NCBI RefSeq assembly: GCF_000758725.1
Contig: NZ_CP009428.1
Span: 5,270,001 to 5,334,000 of the forward strand
Direction of reading: 5' to 3'
Source of the DNA: Paenibacillus odorifer
GTDB lineage: Bacteria; Bacillota; Bacilli; Paenibacillales; Paenibacillaceae
Length of the DNA stretch: 64,000 bases
In this document: positions 45,215 to 54,047 of the stretch, one piece after another
Layout of the letters: each line of letters begins with the position of its first letter
How positions within the stretch are numbered: the first letter of the stretch is position 1
Position numbers and translations under genes: made by a program
Notes under the pieces: model-generated
What the model was told of the DNA's origin: nothing
Seen by the model: only the letters and a program-made list of their open reading frames with translations
The model's database searches: none

Positions 45215-45401
45215 ATCACTTTCCTCCTCACAAAAATTCTTCTTATGCCTTTTTGTGAATCTTCATACATTCCTGCGGCTGGAAACTCCTTTAATAATTC
45301 ATACAAAACCTGTCATCTGTCCAAGTCTATCCTGCATACATATAACGAAGAGCATTCATGTCAGTTAGTAAAAAAGCAACGCTAGAAAGGAGGAACCACA
45401 G

Positions 45402-46253
45402 GTGAAAGTAGGATTTATCGGAACAGGCAGCATGGGCAGCCTGCTGATTGACGCCTTTCTTTCTTCCGGAGCCCTGAATCCGTGCGATGTACTCGCCAGC
45501 AACCGCAGTCTGAATAAACTGCTGGAGCTAGAAGATCGTCATCCCGGCATAAACTTATGCGGAAGCAATAGTGAAACAGCGACTGGAAGTGACATTGTTT
45601 TTTTATGTGTAAAACCGCTGGAATTCAAAACCTTAACAGATGAGATTGGCCCTTATCTCCGCAGCGATCAAATCGTCGTATCCATTACAAGTCCCGTTCA
45701 ATTGCAACATCTGGAATCCGCTTTGCCGTCCAAAATAGCCAAGATCATCCCCAGCATTACACACTGTGTCAAAAGTGGGACATCACTGTGCATATTTGGC
45801 AGCAGGCTTAATAAAGAAGACAGGCTTGTGCTGCTGCAGCTGTTGTCTTTCATAGGTGTTCCTTTGGAAATTCAAGAGGCCCATACCCGAATCGCTTCTG
45901 ATTTCTCCAGCTGCGGACCTGCGTTCTTGAGCTATTTCATTGAACGCTGGATTGAAGCTGCGGTGGAAGTTACCGGGATTGAAGAGACGTTAATCAGCCG
46001 GCTTGCAGGTGAAATGCTGCTTGGAACAGGCAAGCTGCTAACAGAAGGAGAATTCACCCCGCAAGAGCTCCAAGAACGTGTAGCTGTCCGTGGCGGGATT
46101 ACCGCAGAGGCACTGAACCATCTTCGCATTAGTCTTGAGGGCGTATTCGAACGTCTCATCATGACTACGCATGATAAATACGATGAGGATGTCACCAAGC
46201 TGGATGCATTATTTGGGCATGACGGTATTATTCAAAGTCCTGTAGACCGTTAG
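45402..46253 (+). CDS. comER: ComER, pyrroline-5-carboxylate reductase-like protein, 283 aa
   Basis: Rossmann start KVGFIGTGSMGSLLIDAFLS (GxGxxG, 4-20) and a C-terminal P5CR-like dimer domain (about 165-265, ISRLAGEMLLGTGKLL). The divergent position relative to comEA is that of ComER in Bacillus; there it is not needed for competence and is linked to sporulation and biofilm control. It is probably a reductase relative that has lost or changed the proline-synthesis role. Followed by a terminator shared with leuS. Confidence 0.9.
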   Translation: MKVGFIGTGSMGSLLIDAFLSSGALNPCDVLASNRSLNKLLELEDRHPGINLCGSNSETATGSDIVFLCVKPLEFKTLTDEIGPYLRSDQIVVSITSPVQLQHLESALPSKIAKIIPSITHCVKSGTSLCIFGSRLNKEDRLVLLQLLSFIGVPLEIQEAHTRIASDFSSCGPAFLSYFIERWIEAAVEVTGIEETLISRLAGEMLLGTGKLLTEGEFTPQELQERVAVRGGITAEALNHLRISLEGVFERLIMTTHDKYDEDVTKLDALFGHDGIIQSPVDR

Positions 46254-46265
46254 AAAACAATAAAA

Positions 46266-46296
46266 CCCGCAGCACGGAATTCTCCGTTGCTGCGGG
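46266..46296. terminator. Terminator between convergent comER and leuS
   Basis: Stem CCCGCAGCA-CGGA / TCCG-T-TGCTGCGGG with an ATTC loop and one bulge. On the minus strand followed by TTTTATTGTTTT (leuS end), on the plus strand by CATTATTGC. Confidence 0.82.
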
Positions 46297-46314
46297 CATT
46301 ATTGCGTTCTTCGC

Positions 46315-48765
46315 TTAACCCACTACGATATTTACAAGCTTGCCAGGAACCGCAATGATCTTGCGTACGGTTTTACCTTCTACTGCTGCACTCACATTCG
46401 GGAGTGACAACGCATGAGCTTGCATCTCTTCTTGACCCATATCCTGCGGGATCAACGCGCGTTGTACGATTTTACCATTTACCTGAATAACGATTTCAAC
46501 CTCAGCATCCACCGTCCATGCTTCATCATACGTTGGCCAAGCCACGTAGCTGATACTTCCTTCGTGACCGAGCAGCTGCCACAGCTCTTCAGCGATGTGA
46601 GGCGCCAGTGGTGACAACATTTGTACGAAGTGTTCAGCAGCTTCTTGGGACAAAGTTTCTTGCTTATAAGCATCGTTAATAAAAATCATCAACTGGCTAA
46701 TTGAGGTATTGAAACGCAGATGCTCGAAATCATCAGTGACCTTCTTAATGGTCTTGTGCCAAGTGCGTTTGAACTCGTCAGTGCCACCGTCTGCTGTGAT
46801 TTTGGTGCTCAGCTTACCATCTTCACTCACGAACAGGCGCCATACACGGGACAAGAAACGGTGAACTCCTTCTACACCCTTTTCATTCCAAGGTTTGGTT
46901 GCTTCCAGAGGGCCCATAAACATTTCATACACACGTAGTGTATCTGCACCAAAAGCTTCCACAATCTCATCAGGGTTGATGACATTTCCGCGTGATTTAC
47001 TCATTTTTTCATTATTATTTCCAAGAATCATACCTTGGTTAACCAGCTTATGGAAAGGTTCTTTTGTTTCAACAACGCCGAGATCATAAAGCACCTTGTG
47101 CCAAAAACGTGCATAGAGCAAGTGAAGCACGGCATGCTCCGCTCCACCAATATACAGATCTACTGGAAGCCATGCTTTTTGCTTCTCAGGGGAGCACAGC
47201 TCTTGATCGTTTTTCGGATCAATATAACGCAGGTAATACCAGCAGCTGCCCGCCCATTGCGGCATGGTGTTCGTCTCGCGGCGAGCCTTCATGCCAGTCT
47301 CAGGATCAATAGTTTCCACCCACTCTGTTACATTCGCAAGTGGAGATTCCCCTGTACCCGAAGGTTTGATCGCATCTACATCCGGCAGTACCAGCGGCAG
47401 CTGATCAACCGGAACAGTCTTCATTGTGCCGTCTTCCAAATGCAGAATTGGAATGGGCTCTCCCCAGTAGCGTTGACGGCTAAACAGCCAGTCACGCAGA
47501 CGATAGGTTACTTTGCCTTTACCTACGCCCTTTTCTTCCAACCAAGCAATCATCTTCGCAATCGCTTCTTCATTCTTGAGTCCATTCAGGAAATCAGAAT
47601 TGACATGCGGTCCATCTCCGGAATAAGCCTCTTCTTCAACGTTGCCGCCTTGAACGACTTCCACGATATTCAGGCCGAATTGTTTAGCAAATTCCCAGTC
47701 GCGTGTATCGTGACCCGGAACTGCCATGATTGCTCCCGTTCCGTAACCAGCAAGCACATAATCTGCAATCCAGATTGGCGCCTTCGCACCATTCACAGGA
47801 TTAATTGCATATGCGCCTGTGAAGACACCGCTCTTCTCTTTTGCCAAATCCGTACGCTCCAGATCGCTCTTACGAGAAGCTTTTTCACGATATTCTGCCA
47901 CAGCAGCACGCTGAGCTTCAGTGGTAATCACATCAACAAGCTCATGCTCTGGTGCCAGTACGCAGTAACTTGCTCCGAACAGTGTATCTGGACGTGTAGT
48001 AAACACGGTCAGGTTAGCCTCGTGACCTTCAATGTTAAAGTTCACTTCTGCACCTGTTGATTTCCCGATCCAGTTGCGCTGCATATCCTTGATGCTTTCG
48101 GACCAATCCAGTTCTTCCAGATCCTCCAGCAAACGCTCAGCGTACTCTGTAATTCTCAGAATCCATTGACGCATCGGTTTGCGCACGACCGGGTGACCGC
48201 CGCGCTCACTTTTACCATCGATAACCTCTTCGTTGGCAAGTACCGTACCCAGTGCCTCACACCAGTTAACAGGTACTTCTGCTACATAAGCCAGGCCTTT
48301 GTTATACAACTGGATAAAAATCCATTGTGTCCATTTATAATAATCCGGATCTGTCGTGCTGATCTCGCGGTCCCAATCGTAGGAGAAACCCAGCGATTTG
48401 ATCTGACGACGGAAATTATCGATGTTCTTATCGGTAAAATCACGTGGATGCTGGCCGGTATCCATCGCATACTGCTCTGCCGGAAGTCCAAAAGCATCCC
48501 AGCCCATCGGATGCAATACATTGAAACCGCGCATCCGCTTGTAGCGAGAAACGATATCAGTCGCTGTGTAACCCTCTGGATGACCTACGTGCAGTCCTGC
48601 ACCTGAAGGATACGGAAACATATCCAGTGCATAAAAATTGGGTTTTTCAGGATCTTCTCCTGTCTTAAAGCTTTTGTTCTCATCCCAGAACTTTTGCCAT
48701 TTCGGCTCAATAGTCTGCGCCCGGTAACCACCAGCGGGTGTGCTATTTGTTTGATTGTCGCTCAT
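46315..48765 (-). CDS. leuS: Leucyl-tRNA synthetase, 816 aa
   Basis: Class I synthetase. The HIGH-like signature is HVGH in PYPSGAGLHVGHPEGYTATD, the KMSKS site is NEKMSKSRGN (about 590), and the CP1 editing domain is at about 225-420 (VFTTRPDTLFGASYCVLAPE). The family length is standard for Bacillota. Ribosome-binding site AAGGAGG. Regulated by the T-box leader directly upstream. Confidence 0.98.
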   Translation of the reverse strand: MSDNQTNSTPAGGYRAQTIEPKWQKFWDENKSFKTGEDPEKPNFYALDMFPYPSGAGLHVGHPEGYTATDIVSRYKRMRGFNVLHPMGWDAFGLPAEQYAMDTGQHPRDFTDKNIDNFRRQIKSLGFSYDWDREISTTDPDYYKWTQWIFIQLYNKGLAYVAEVPVNWCEALGTVLANEEVIDGKSERGGHPVVRKPMRQWILRITEYAERLLEDLEELDWSESIKDMQRNWIGKSTGAEVNFNIEGHEANLTVFTTRPDTLFGASYCVLAPEHELVDVITTEAQRAAVAEYREKASRKSDLERTDLAKEKSGVFTGAYAINPVNGAKAPIWIADYVLAGYGTGAIMAVPGHDTRDWEFAKQFGLNIVEVVQGGNVEEEAYSGDGPHVNSDFLNGLKNEEAIAKMIAWLEEKGVGKGKVTYRLRDWLFSRQRYWGEPIPILHLEDGTMKTVPVDQLPLVLPDVDAIKPSGTGESPLANVTEWVETIDPETGMKARRETNTMPQWAGSCWYYLRYIDPKNDQELCSPEKQKAWLPVDLYIGGAEHAVLHLLYARFWHKVLYDLGVVETKEPFHKLVNQGMILGNNNEKMSKSRGNVINPDEIVEAFGADTLRVYEMFMGPLEATKPWNEKGVEGVHRFLSRVWRLFVSEDGKLSTKITADGGTDEFKRTWHKTIKKVTDDFEHLRFNTSISQLMIFINDAYKQETLSQEAAEHFVQMLSPLAPHIAEELWQLLGHEGSISYVAWPTYDEAWTVDAEVEIVIQVNGKIVQRALIPQDMGQEEMQAHALSLPNVSAAVEGKTVRKIIAVPGKLVNIVVG

Positions 48766-48923
48766 TGTCTGCTCCTCCTTGGAGTGTTACTTCTTAGATT
48801 TCTTATTTCTTAACCAAGCATATACACCTTCGGTGTCCTTATAAGGACGGTAAGCGTTTATGCGGGAAATATAAGACATGAAGTATTGCGTGAAACGTAT
48901 ACTCTCTTATATTTACAAAAAAA

Positions 48924-49190
48924 CCTCCCATCCCTAGCGTATTATCGCTAGGGACGAGAGGTTATAATTCCCGTGGTACCACCCTAGTTAGCGGCTGAAT
49001 ATACTTTATTCTGCCACTCACTTTGCACCCTTTAGCGGGGGTGAGGCGACGGCGGTTCATTCATGACATCCATTATCTCTTATGGATATCCTGTAAACTT
49101 GCACCGTTACTCCGAGGTGAGTTCACTCTGTTCCGTTAACCGACTCGCACCTTAGTGTCGGCTCTCTGCAATAACGGTATAGAATTAATA
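48924..49190 (-). promoter_or_regulatory. T-box riboswitch of leuS
   Basis: On the minus strand: stem I base pair ACCGTTA/TAACGGT (about 49115-49180) with a specifier loop holding GAA-CUC-A (CUC at 49119-49121, a leucine codon); the T-box signature AGGGTGGTACCACGGG at 48970-48985; and a terminator stem of 16 bp (48924-48961) followed by seven T. When uncharged tRNA-Leu binds, an antiterminator forms and leuS is read through. The identity of the specifier loop is inferred from position and from the gene downstream. Confidence 0.95.
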
Positions 49191-49241
49191 CTCCTCATCA
49201 TCGAACAACTATATACTGAGTCATCAGTAATATTCCCCAAC

Positions 49242-49271
49242 ATTATATACAAAACTGTTATCAATAGTCAA
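49242..49271 (-). promoter_or_regulatory. Sigma-A promoter of the leuS leader
   Basis: On the minus strand TTGACT (49266-49271), 18 bases and a perfect TATAAT (49242-49247). Transcription starts near 49235, 60 bases before the T-box stem I. Confidence 0.8.
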
Positions 49272-49282
49272 TGATTATCCCT

Positions 49283-50350
49283 TTATACGGGCTTTCGTTT
49301 GATTAAAAACGCCATAAAGTGTTGAATTACGACTTTTGCAGCTGCAAAGAACGGTACAGCAAGGATAAGTCCAATCATCCCTGCCAGTTCACCACCTACC
49401 AGCAATGCGAAGATAATAAGCAGCGGATGCAAATGTAGCGTCCTGCCTACGACCTGTGGAGAAATAATATTGCTCTCCACAATTTGGCATAAAGTGTTTA
49501 CCACAGCAACCAGTAGAACTAATCGAAAAGAGACGGTCGAAGCCATCACAATGGCAGGTGCAGCCCCTAGAAAAGGACCCATATACGGAACAATATTAAA
49601 TACTGCCACCACACTGGCGAACAGTAAGGCATAAGGCATTCCGACGATGGCATAGCCGATATAGGCAAGCACACCTATAATGATGCAGACCAGAAATTGT
49701 CCGCGAATGTAATTGCCGAGCGCAGCATCGATATCTTTTAACAAAGTAACAATAGACTTGCGGCGTGCGCGGGGCAGACAAGAGACCACCGTCCGTTCAA
49801 ATACGTCAAAATCCTTCAAAATATAGAACACCAGAAACGGCACGATAAAAGCATTGAACAGCAAGTTAATCGTTGTCCCTATATTATCGAGAAAATGCGA
49901 AATCCCTTCGGCCAGACGATTCTCCAGTTGAAAAAACCAGTTGTTCATCCCCATTTCAACCCCAGGCGGTATTAGCCTTGTATTCATATGGCTCATCAGC
50001 CCCTGGGCTTGCAGTGTGATCTCAGGCAGATGTTCATTTAATTCTTCAAGCTGCTCAATAAACATCGGGATAAGGTTGATGGCGATCACGGTAATCGCCG
50101 TTAGAAACACTGCATATATAAGTAGAACAGCTACGCTACGCGGCATCTTCCGTCCGGCCAGCATACTAACCACGGGATTCAGCACATAGGAAATAATCAT
50201 AGCTGCCAGAAATGGAGCGAGGATTGCCTTTAAAAATACAAAAATCCCCTGCAGCATCGGACGAAGCAACCAAACAAAATACAAAATGATCAGGGATAGC
50301 AGCACTCCGATCATCCAGCGGAACCATTTACTTTGGGACCATTGTTCCAT
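49283..50350 (-). CDS. AI-2E family transporter, 355 aa
   Basis: A polytopic membrane protein with about eight segments. Recognisable features: MIISYVLNPVVSMLAGRKMP, the central FLVFYILKDFD, and PYALLFASVVAVFNIVPYMG, followed by GPFLGAAPAIV. The family includes permeases, Na+/H+ antiporters and sporulation-related YtvI. The substrate cannot be predicted. Start ATG 50350 (MEQWSQSKW) after GGAGGGT; an in-frame extension of 28 residues upstream has no ribosome-binding site. Its stop codon is just before the leuS promoter. Confidence 0.9.
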   Translation of the reverse strand: MEQWSQSKWFRWMIGVLLSLIILYFVWLLRPMLQGIFVFLKAILAPFLAAMIISYVLNPVVSMLAGRKMPRSVAVLLIYAVFLTAITVIAINLIPMFIEQLEELNEHLPEITLQAQGLMSHMNTRLIPPGVEMGMNNWFFQLENRLAEGISHFLDNIGTTINLLFNAFIVPFLVFYILKDFDVFERTVVSCLPRARRKSIVTLLKDIDAALGNYIRGQFLVCIIIGVLAYIGYAIVGMPYALLFASVVAVFNIVPYMGPFLGAAPAIVMASTVSFRLVLLVAVVNTLCQIVESNIISPQVVGRTLHLHPLLIIFALLVGGELAGMIGLILAVPFFAAAKVVIQHFMAFLIKRKPV

Positions 50351-50439
50351 GAGAGTACCCTCCTGCGGTAGAGCCTGGACTAGCTTCGTAAATAAGTATA
50401 TGTATGGCCGCAGCAAAATAACCATCAAACACACAAAAA

Positions 50440-50487
50440 AGCGTCAATAACCTTGCAACTGATTTCAGCTGAAAGGAAATTGACGCT
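50440..50487 (-). terminator. Terminator after the zinc-ribbon protein gene
   Basis: AGCGTCAAT/ATTGACGCT stem (9 bp) with an inner TTCAGCTGAA palindrome; on the minus strand followed by TTTTTTGTGTG. The gap to the AI-2E gene has nothing else recognised. Confidence 0.8.
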
Positions 50488-50529
50488 TAAGTACATAGAG
50501 CAGTCTTGCTTACAAAGCAAGATTCATAG

Positions 50530-50739
50530 TTAAGACGACGCATGAATTTGCGGGAAATCCTGAGTCATATCATCCCCGGAGAACAGGTCGTCCAGCGAGC
50601 TTAGTGTGCCGTCTTCTTCAACTTGATAAACCGACATTTTTTCGCCATTTACCGTCAATTCGATGAAACAGCCCCAGCAATAAAACTGGTGGGAACCGAT
50701 CTTTCCGATATCTTTGGAGTTGCAGTTTGGACACTTCAT
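50530..50739 (-). CDS. Small zinc-ribbon protein, 69 aa
   Basis: Two CxxC knuckles, MKCPNCNSKDIGKIG and QFYCWGCFIE, make one zinc ribbon (about 1-30); the rest is acidic (SLDDLFSGDDMTQDF). Start ATG 50739 puts the first knuckle at the N-terminus. AGGTGG about 10 bases upstream. No other clue to function; it follows the PRC-barrel gene with a 14-base gap and is in the same direction. Confidence 0.8.
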   Translation of the reverse strand: MKCPNCNSKDIGKIGSHQFYCWGCFIELTVNGEKMSVYQVEEDGTLSSLDDLFSGDDMTQDFPQIHASS

Positions 50740-50753
50740 ATAATACATTCCAC

Positions 50754-51275
50754 CTATCCGTTAACAATATTAATGGCTTTTTGTAGCCGTTCTTCGCTCA
50801 TCGCAGGAACCATTAATGCATTCTCACCAATGGACATCTCGTCAGAACAAGGCAGCCATTTGCGGCCTTCGATCAAATCAGTGACAAGCCCGTCACTAAT
50901 TTCCAGCGCTCCTATTGTGTTTCCCAACTTTTGGTCAAAATAAACATCAGATATTCGTCCGAGTATAGTTCCAGTTGTAGTTAGCACTTTCAAATCCTTA
51001 AGTTTGTTCTTTCCAAGTAGAAAAGTACAAGGTATATGATCGGCATCTATCTTATCAATCGACTCTTTATTACGAATCATGACAGCATCCTCGCCGTAGG
51101 CCACAATATCTTCCCATGCCACAAATTTCACATGGCCACCAAAAAAAGATTTGCTTTCCAGTTCAATACCCGTAATATTCCAGTTTGAATCGAGCAAAAT
51201 ATCGACAATTTTGCCGATTGCGTTACCCTCTTCAACTTCATATACAGCCAAGCCGATCAGATCTTGAAGTTTCAT
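50754..51275 (-). CDS. PRC-barrel domain protein (YrrD-like), 173 aa
   Basis: Two PRC-barrel repeats: about 1-75 (MKLQDLIGLAVYEVEEGNAI, GKIVDILLDS, GHVKFVAWEDI) and about 88-155 (LKDLKVLTTTGTILGRISDV-YFD). The domain occurs in ribosome maturation and photosynthetic proteins; in Bacillus YrrD lies near the yrvO-mnmA genes, which fits the cysteine desulfurase next door. No function is established for this member. Confidence 0.85.
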   Translation of the reverse strand: MKLQDLIGLAVYEVEEGNAIGKIVDILLDSNWNITGIELESKSFFGGHVKFVAWEDIVAYGEDAVMIRNKESIDKIDADHIPCTFLLGKNKLKDLKVLTTTGTILGRISDVYFDQKLGNTIGALEISDGLVTDLIEGRKWLPCSDEMSIGENALMVPAMSEERLQKAINIVNG

Positions 51276-51367
51276 GGCTGCTCGGTCTCCTCACTTTGAG
51301 TGTAATTACGAGTTCTCAAAAAGTGAAAGCCCGAATGATCAGGATACCTACCATAGCCTAGAAGTAA

Positions 51368-52522
51368 CTAGTCTCTGATACGCAGCCGATTCAGAATGGT
51401 TTCAACTTTTCGAGCAACGTACTCAATTTCTTCAGTAGTATTACCCAAACCCATGCTAAATCGAATCGCTGACCCTAAAATATTTTCTGGAAGCTCCATT
51501 GCTCTCAGAACATGGGATATTTCCAGTGATCCTGACGTGCAGGCTGAACCGCTTGCTGCCGCAATCCCGTCCATATCCAGGTTCATCAGCATAACATCTG
51601 TTCTAGCTCCCGGGAAGCTCAAATTCAGTATACTTGGCAAAAAATGCTCGGTATTGCCGTTAATTGAATAACTTTCCCGTCCAATCAGCGCATCCAGCTC
51701 TTCAAGTAGTCTATTGCGCAGGAGCTGCACTTTTTGTCGACGTTCTGATAGACCTGTAACTGCTATTTCAACAGCCTTGGCAAATCCAGCAGTACCTGCT
51801 AAATTTTCTGTTCCGGCTCGTCTGCCGCGCTCCTGAAGGCCACCGTGGAGTCTTGGATGCAGCGGTGCTCCACTCCGCACATAAAGGCCACCGATCCCCC
51901 CAGGTCCATTGATTTTGTGAGCTGTAAAGCTCATGTAATCTACCGGAAGCTCCCGCAGTGTGATCGGTAAGGCACCAAGAGCTTGTACAGCATCAACATG
52001 GAACAGAATACCCCGCTCTCTGGCAAACTGGCCAATTTCCTGAATCGGCTGAACGGTTCCTACCTCATTGTTGGCATACATTACACTGATTAGCACTGTG
52101 TCTTCCTGCACCGCTGCTTCTACATCTGCAACGGATACTCGGCCTGTAGAATCCACAGGAAGATAAGTAACCTTAAAGCCTTCCTTCTCCAGCTCTTCGC
52201 AGGTATGTAGCACTGCATGATGCTCTATCGCAGAGGTGATAATATGATTGCCTTTCTGGGCAACAGCAGCGACAGCTCCATAGAGTGCTAGATTGTCACT
52301 TTCGGTTCCGCCGCCAGTGAACACCCACTCTTCCGGCGAGCAGCCTAAAAAGGCGGCGATAGTATCGCGCGCCCCATTTAATATTTTCTTGGCTGAACGT
52401 CCGAACTGATGTACACTGGACGCATTTCCATATTGTTCTGTCATTATATTCAGCATGACCTTGGCCACCTCCGGATGAACCGGGGTTGATGCGGCGTGGT
52501 CCAAATAGATGGTTTTCATCAT
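51368..52522 (-). CDS. Cysteine desulfurase (IscS/YrvO-like), 384 aa
   Basis: PLP enzyme that moves sulfur from cysteine to an acceptor. PLP lysine K203 in FTAHKINGPGG, D177 in LFHVDAVQALG, and a mobile-loop cysteine C328 in SGSACTSGS are all present. In Bacillus the YrvO enzyme passes sulfur to MnmA for tRNA 2-thiouridine. Here mnmA is about 10 kb away. GGAG ribosome-binding site. Confidence 0.94.
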   Translation of the reverse strand: MMKTIYLDHAASTPVHPEVAKVMLNIMTEQYGNASSVHQFGRSAKKILNGARDTIAAFLGCSPEEWVFTGGGTESDNLALYGAVAAVAQKGNHIITSAIEHHAVLHTCEELEKEGFKVTYLPVDSTGRVSVADVEAAVQEDTVLISVMYANNEVGTVQPIQEIGQFARERGILFHVDAVQALGALPITLRELPVDYMSFTAHKINGPGGIGGLYVRSGAPLHPRLHGGLQERGRRAGTENLAGTAGFAKAVEIAVTGLSERRQKVQLLRNRLLEELDALIGRESYSINGNTEHFLPSILNLSFPGARTDVMLMNLDMDGIAAASGSACTSGSLEISHVLRAMELPENILGSAIRFSMGLGNTTEEIEYVARKVETILNRLRIRD

Positions 52523-52647
52523 TCATTTCTCCACTTCTAGGGTATAGGAAAACAGTTCGTTTTTAAGAACTATTAAATTATACCGCGCGAGAAGTTAGTT
52601 TTCCACAAACTAAAGAACACAATATTGTAATCAATTCCCTGCACAGG

Positions 52648-53103
52648 CTAAGGTAATGACAGCCAATTCTCTTCAGAGGTAACTTCTATGCCGTTTTTTC
52701 TAAGTAAAGCTGCAGTCACGCCGTTCCCAGCGATCTTCTTCCCTTTGAACTCTCCGTTATAAATCATGGTGCTGCCGCAAGAAGGACTGTTTTCCTTGAG
52801 GACTACCATCGTAGCTGAAACTTCTTGAGCTTTCTCAAGCGTAATATAAGCCCCTTTTAAATATAGTTCTGTTACATCTATGCCCGATCGGTCCACTACT
52901 TTAGCCGTTCCTGCAAGCACAGCCTCACCATCCCCGCCGACAATTTCAGCTGGCTCTCTAGGCGTAGAGAATCCCCCTAATAATTCCGGACACACAGCAA
53001 TAGCTTGATTCTCATTCAAAAGCTTCTGAATTTTCTCATCCAAACAATCCGTGCCATTATATCTTACCTTCATACCAGCTAAACAAGAGCTTACCAAAAT
53101 CAC
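52648..53103 (-). CDS. DUF523 (TudS-type) protein, 151 aa
   Basis: Three conserved cysteines, SSCLAG (about 7), VCPELLGG (about 38) and SPSCGS (about 108), match the family that includes the 4Fe-4S enzyme TudS, which removes sulfur from 2-thiouracil. GTG start at 53103 with no strong ribosome-binding site. Adjacent to a cysteine desulfurase, so a role in sulfur metabolism of thiolated nucleobases is plausible; activity is not shown for this protein. Confidence 0.88.
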   Translation of the reverse strand: MILVSSCLAGMKVRYNGTDCLDEKIQKLLNENQAIAVCPELLGGFSTPREPAEIVGGDGEAVLAGTAKVVDRSGIDVTELYLKGAYITLEKAQEVSATMVVLKENSPSCGSTMIYNGEFKGKKIAGNGVTAALLRKNGIEVTSEENWLSLP

Positions 53104-53259
53104 CTATATGCACCGCTTTCTTCATTCATTATGCTTCGTTTATAATAAGATACAACCCTTAACAGCCGTTCAAGCTAAGAAATATTTCGAGCATAACATG
53201 CTGATTACAAGCTGTAAACAAATCCAGCCTCAAAAACGACCGAATGGGAAGTGTATAAA

Positions 53260-53928
53260 ATGTGCGGACGATATACGATAACCGTCACCATGGAAGAGCT
53301 GATGGTCAGATATTTTGCGAATGATTCAACCATTATCCACTATGCTCCAACATATAACGCAGCACCCATGCAGCAAATTCCGGCAGTCATTAACACAGGA
53401 TCCAGCAATAAACTTGGGGAACTGCGCTGGGGTCTGGTTCCTTCATGGGCCAAAGATGACAAAATCGGCAGTAAAATGATCAATGCCCGGGCAGAGTCAC
53501 TCCTTGAGAAGCCTTCTTTCAAGCGATTAGTAAGCTCCCGCCGCTGCATCATTCCATCTGATGGCTTCTATGAATGGAAGGTTCAGGGCAATAGCAAACA
53601 ACCCATGCGAATCGTGATGCGCGATGGGGGTATTTTTTCAATGGCCGGATTGTATGATATTTGGATGGACCCTGAAGGTAATAAATTAAGTACCTGCACG
53701 ATTATAACGACTACCCCAAATGAACTTATGGCTGAAATCCATAACCGTATGCCAGTTATTTTGAAGCCTGAGGATGAGCCAGAATGGCTGAGCCGGGACA
53801 ATCAGGACGCAACTTCGTTAATAAAGCTTCTTAAACCCTATGATCAGCATCAAATGAGAGCCTACCCGGTTTCTACTGCAGTGGGAAATGTTCGGAATAA
53901 TACGAAGGAATTAATCAATGAGATATAG
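53260..53928 (+). CDS. SOS response-associated peptidase (YedK/HMCES family), 222 aa
   Basis: Crosslinks to abasic sites in single-stranded DNA through its N-terminal cysteine. Start ATG 53260 gives MCGRYTIT with the cysteine at position 2 after Met removal, as the mechanism requires; a 3-residue longer frame would block it. Other family residues: INARAESLLEKPSF, RRCIIPSDGFYEW and HNRMPVILKPED. GGGAAG upstream. Stands alone, convergent with the GT4 gene. Confidence 0.95.
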   Translation: MCGRYTITVTMEELMVRYFANDSTIIHYAPTYNAAPMQQIPAVINTGSSNKLGELRWGLVPSWAKDDKIGSKMINARAESLLEKPSFKRLVSSRRCIIPSDGFYEWKVQGNSKQPMRIVMRDGGIFSMAGLYDIWMDPEGNKLSTCTIITTTPNELMAEIHNRMPVILKPEDEPEWLSRDNQDATSLIKLLKPYDQHQMRAYPVSTAVGNVRNNTKELINEI

Positions 53929-54014
53929 AAAACAATATTATTCAAATGGTAGGAATGATTATCACCCTTTTATTGACACTAATTCTGACCTCGTTGTTTA
54001 TCCATGAAAAAACA

Positions 54015-54047
54015 TCTTAACCCTGCGGATTAACCGCAGAGTTAAGA
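54015..54047 (-). terminator. Terminator shared by the HMCES-type gene and the glycosyltransferase gene
   Basis: TCTTAAC/GTTAAGA outer and CTGCGG/CCGCAG inner arms with mismatched C-A between. On the minus strand followed by TGTTTTTTCATGG. The right arm overlaps the stop codon of the glycosyltransferase. Confidence 0.85.
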
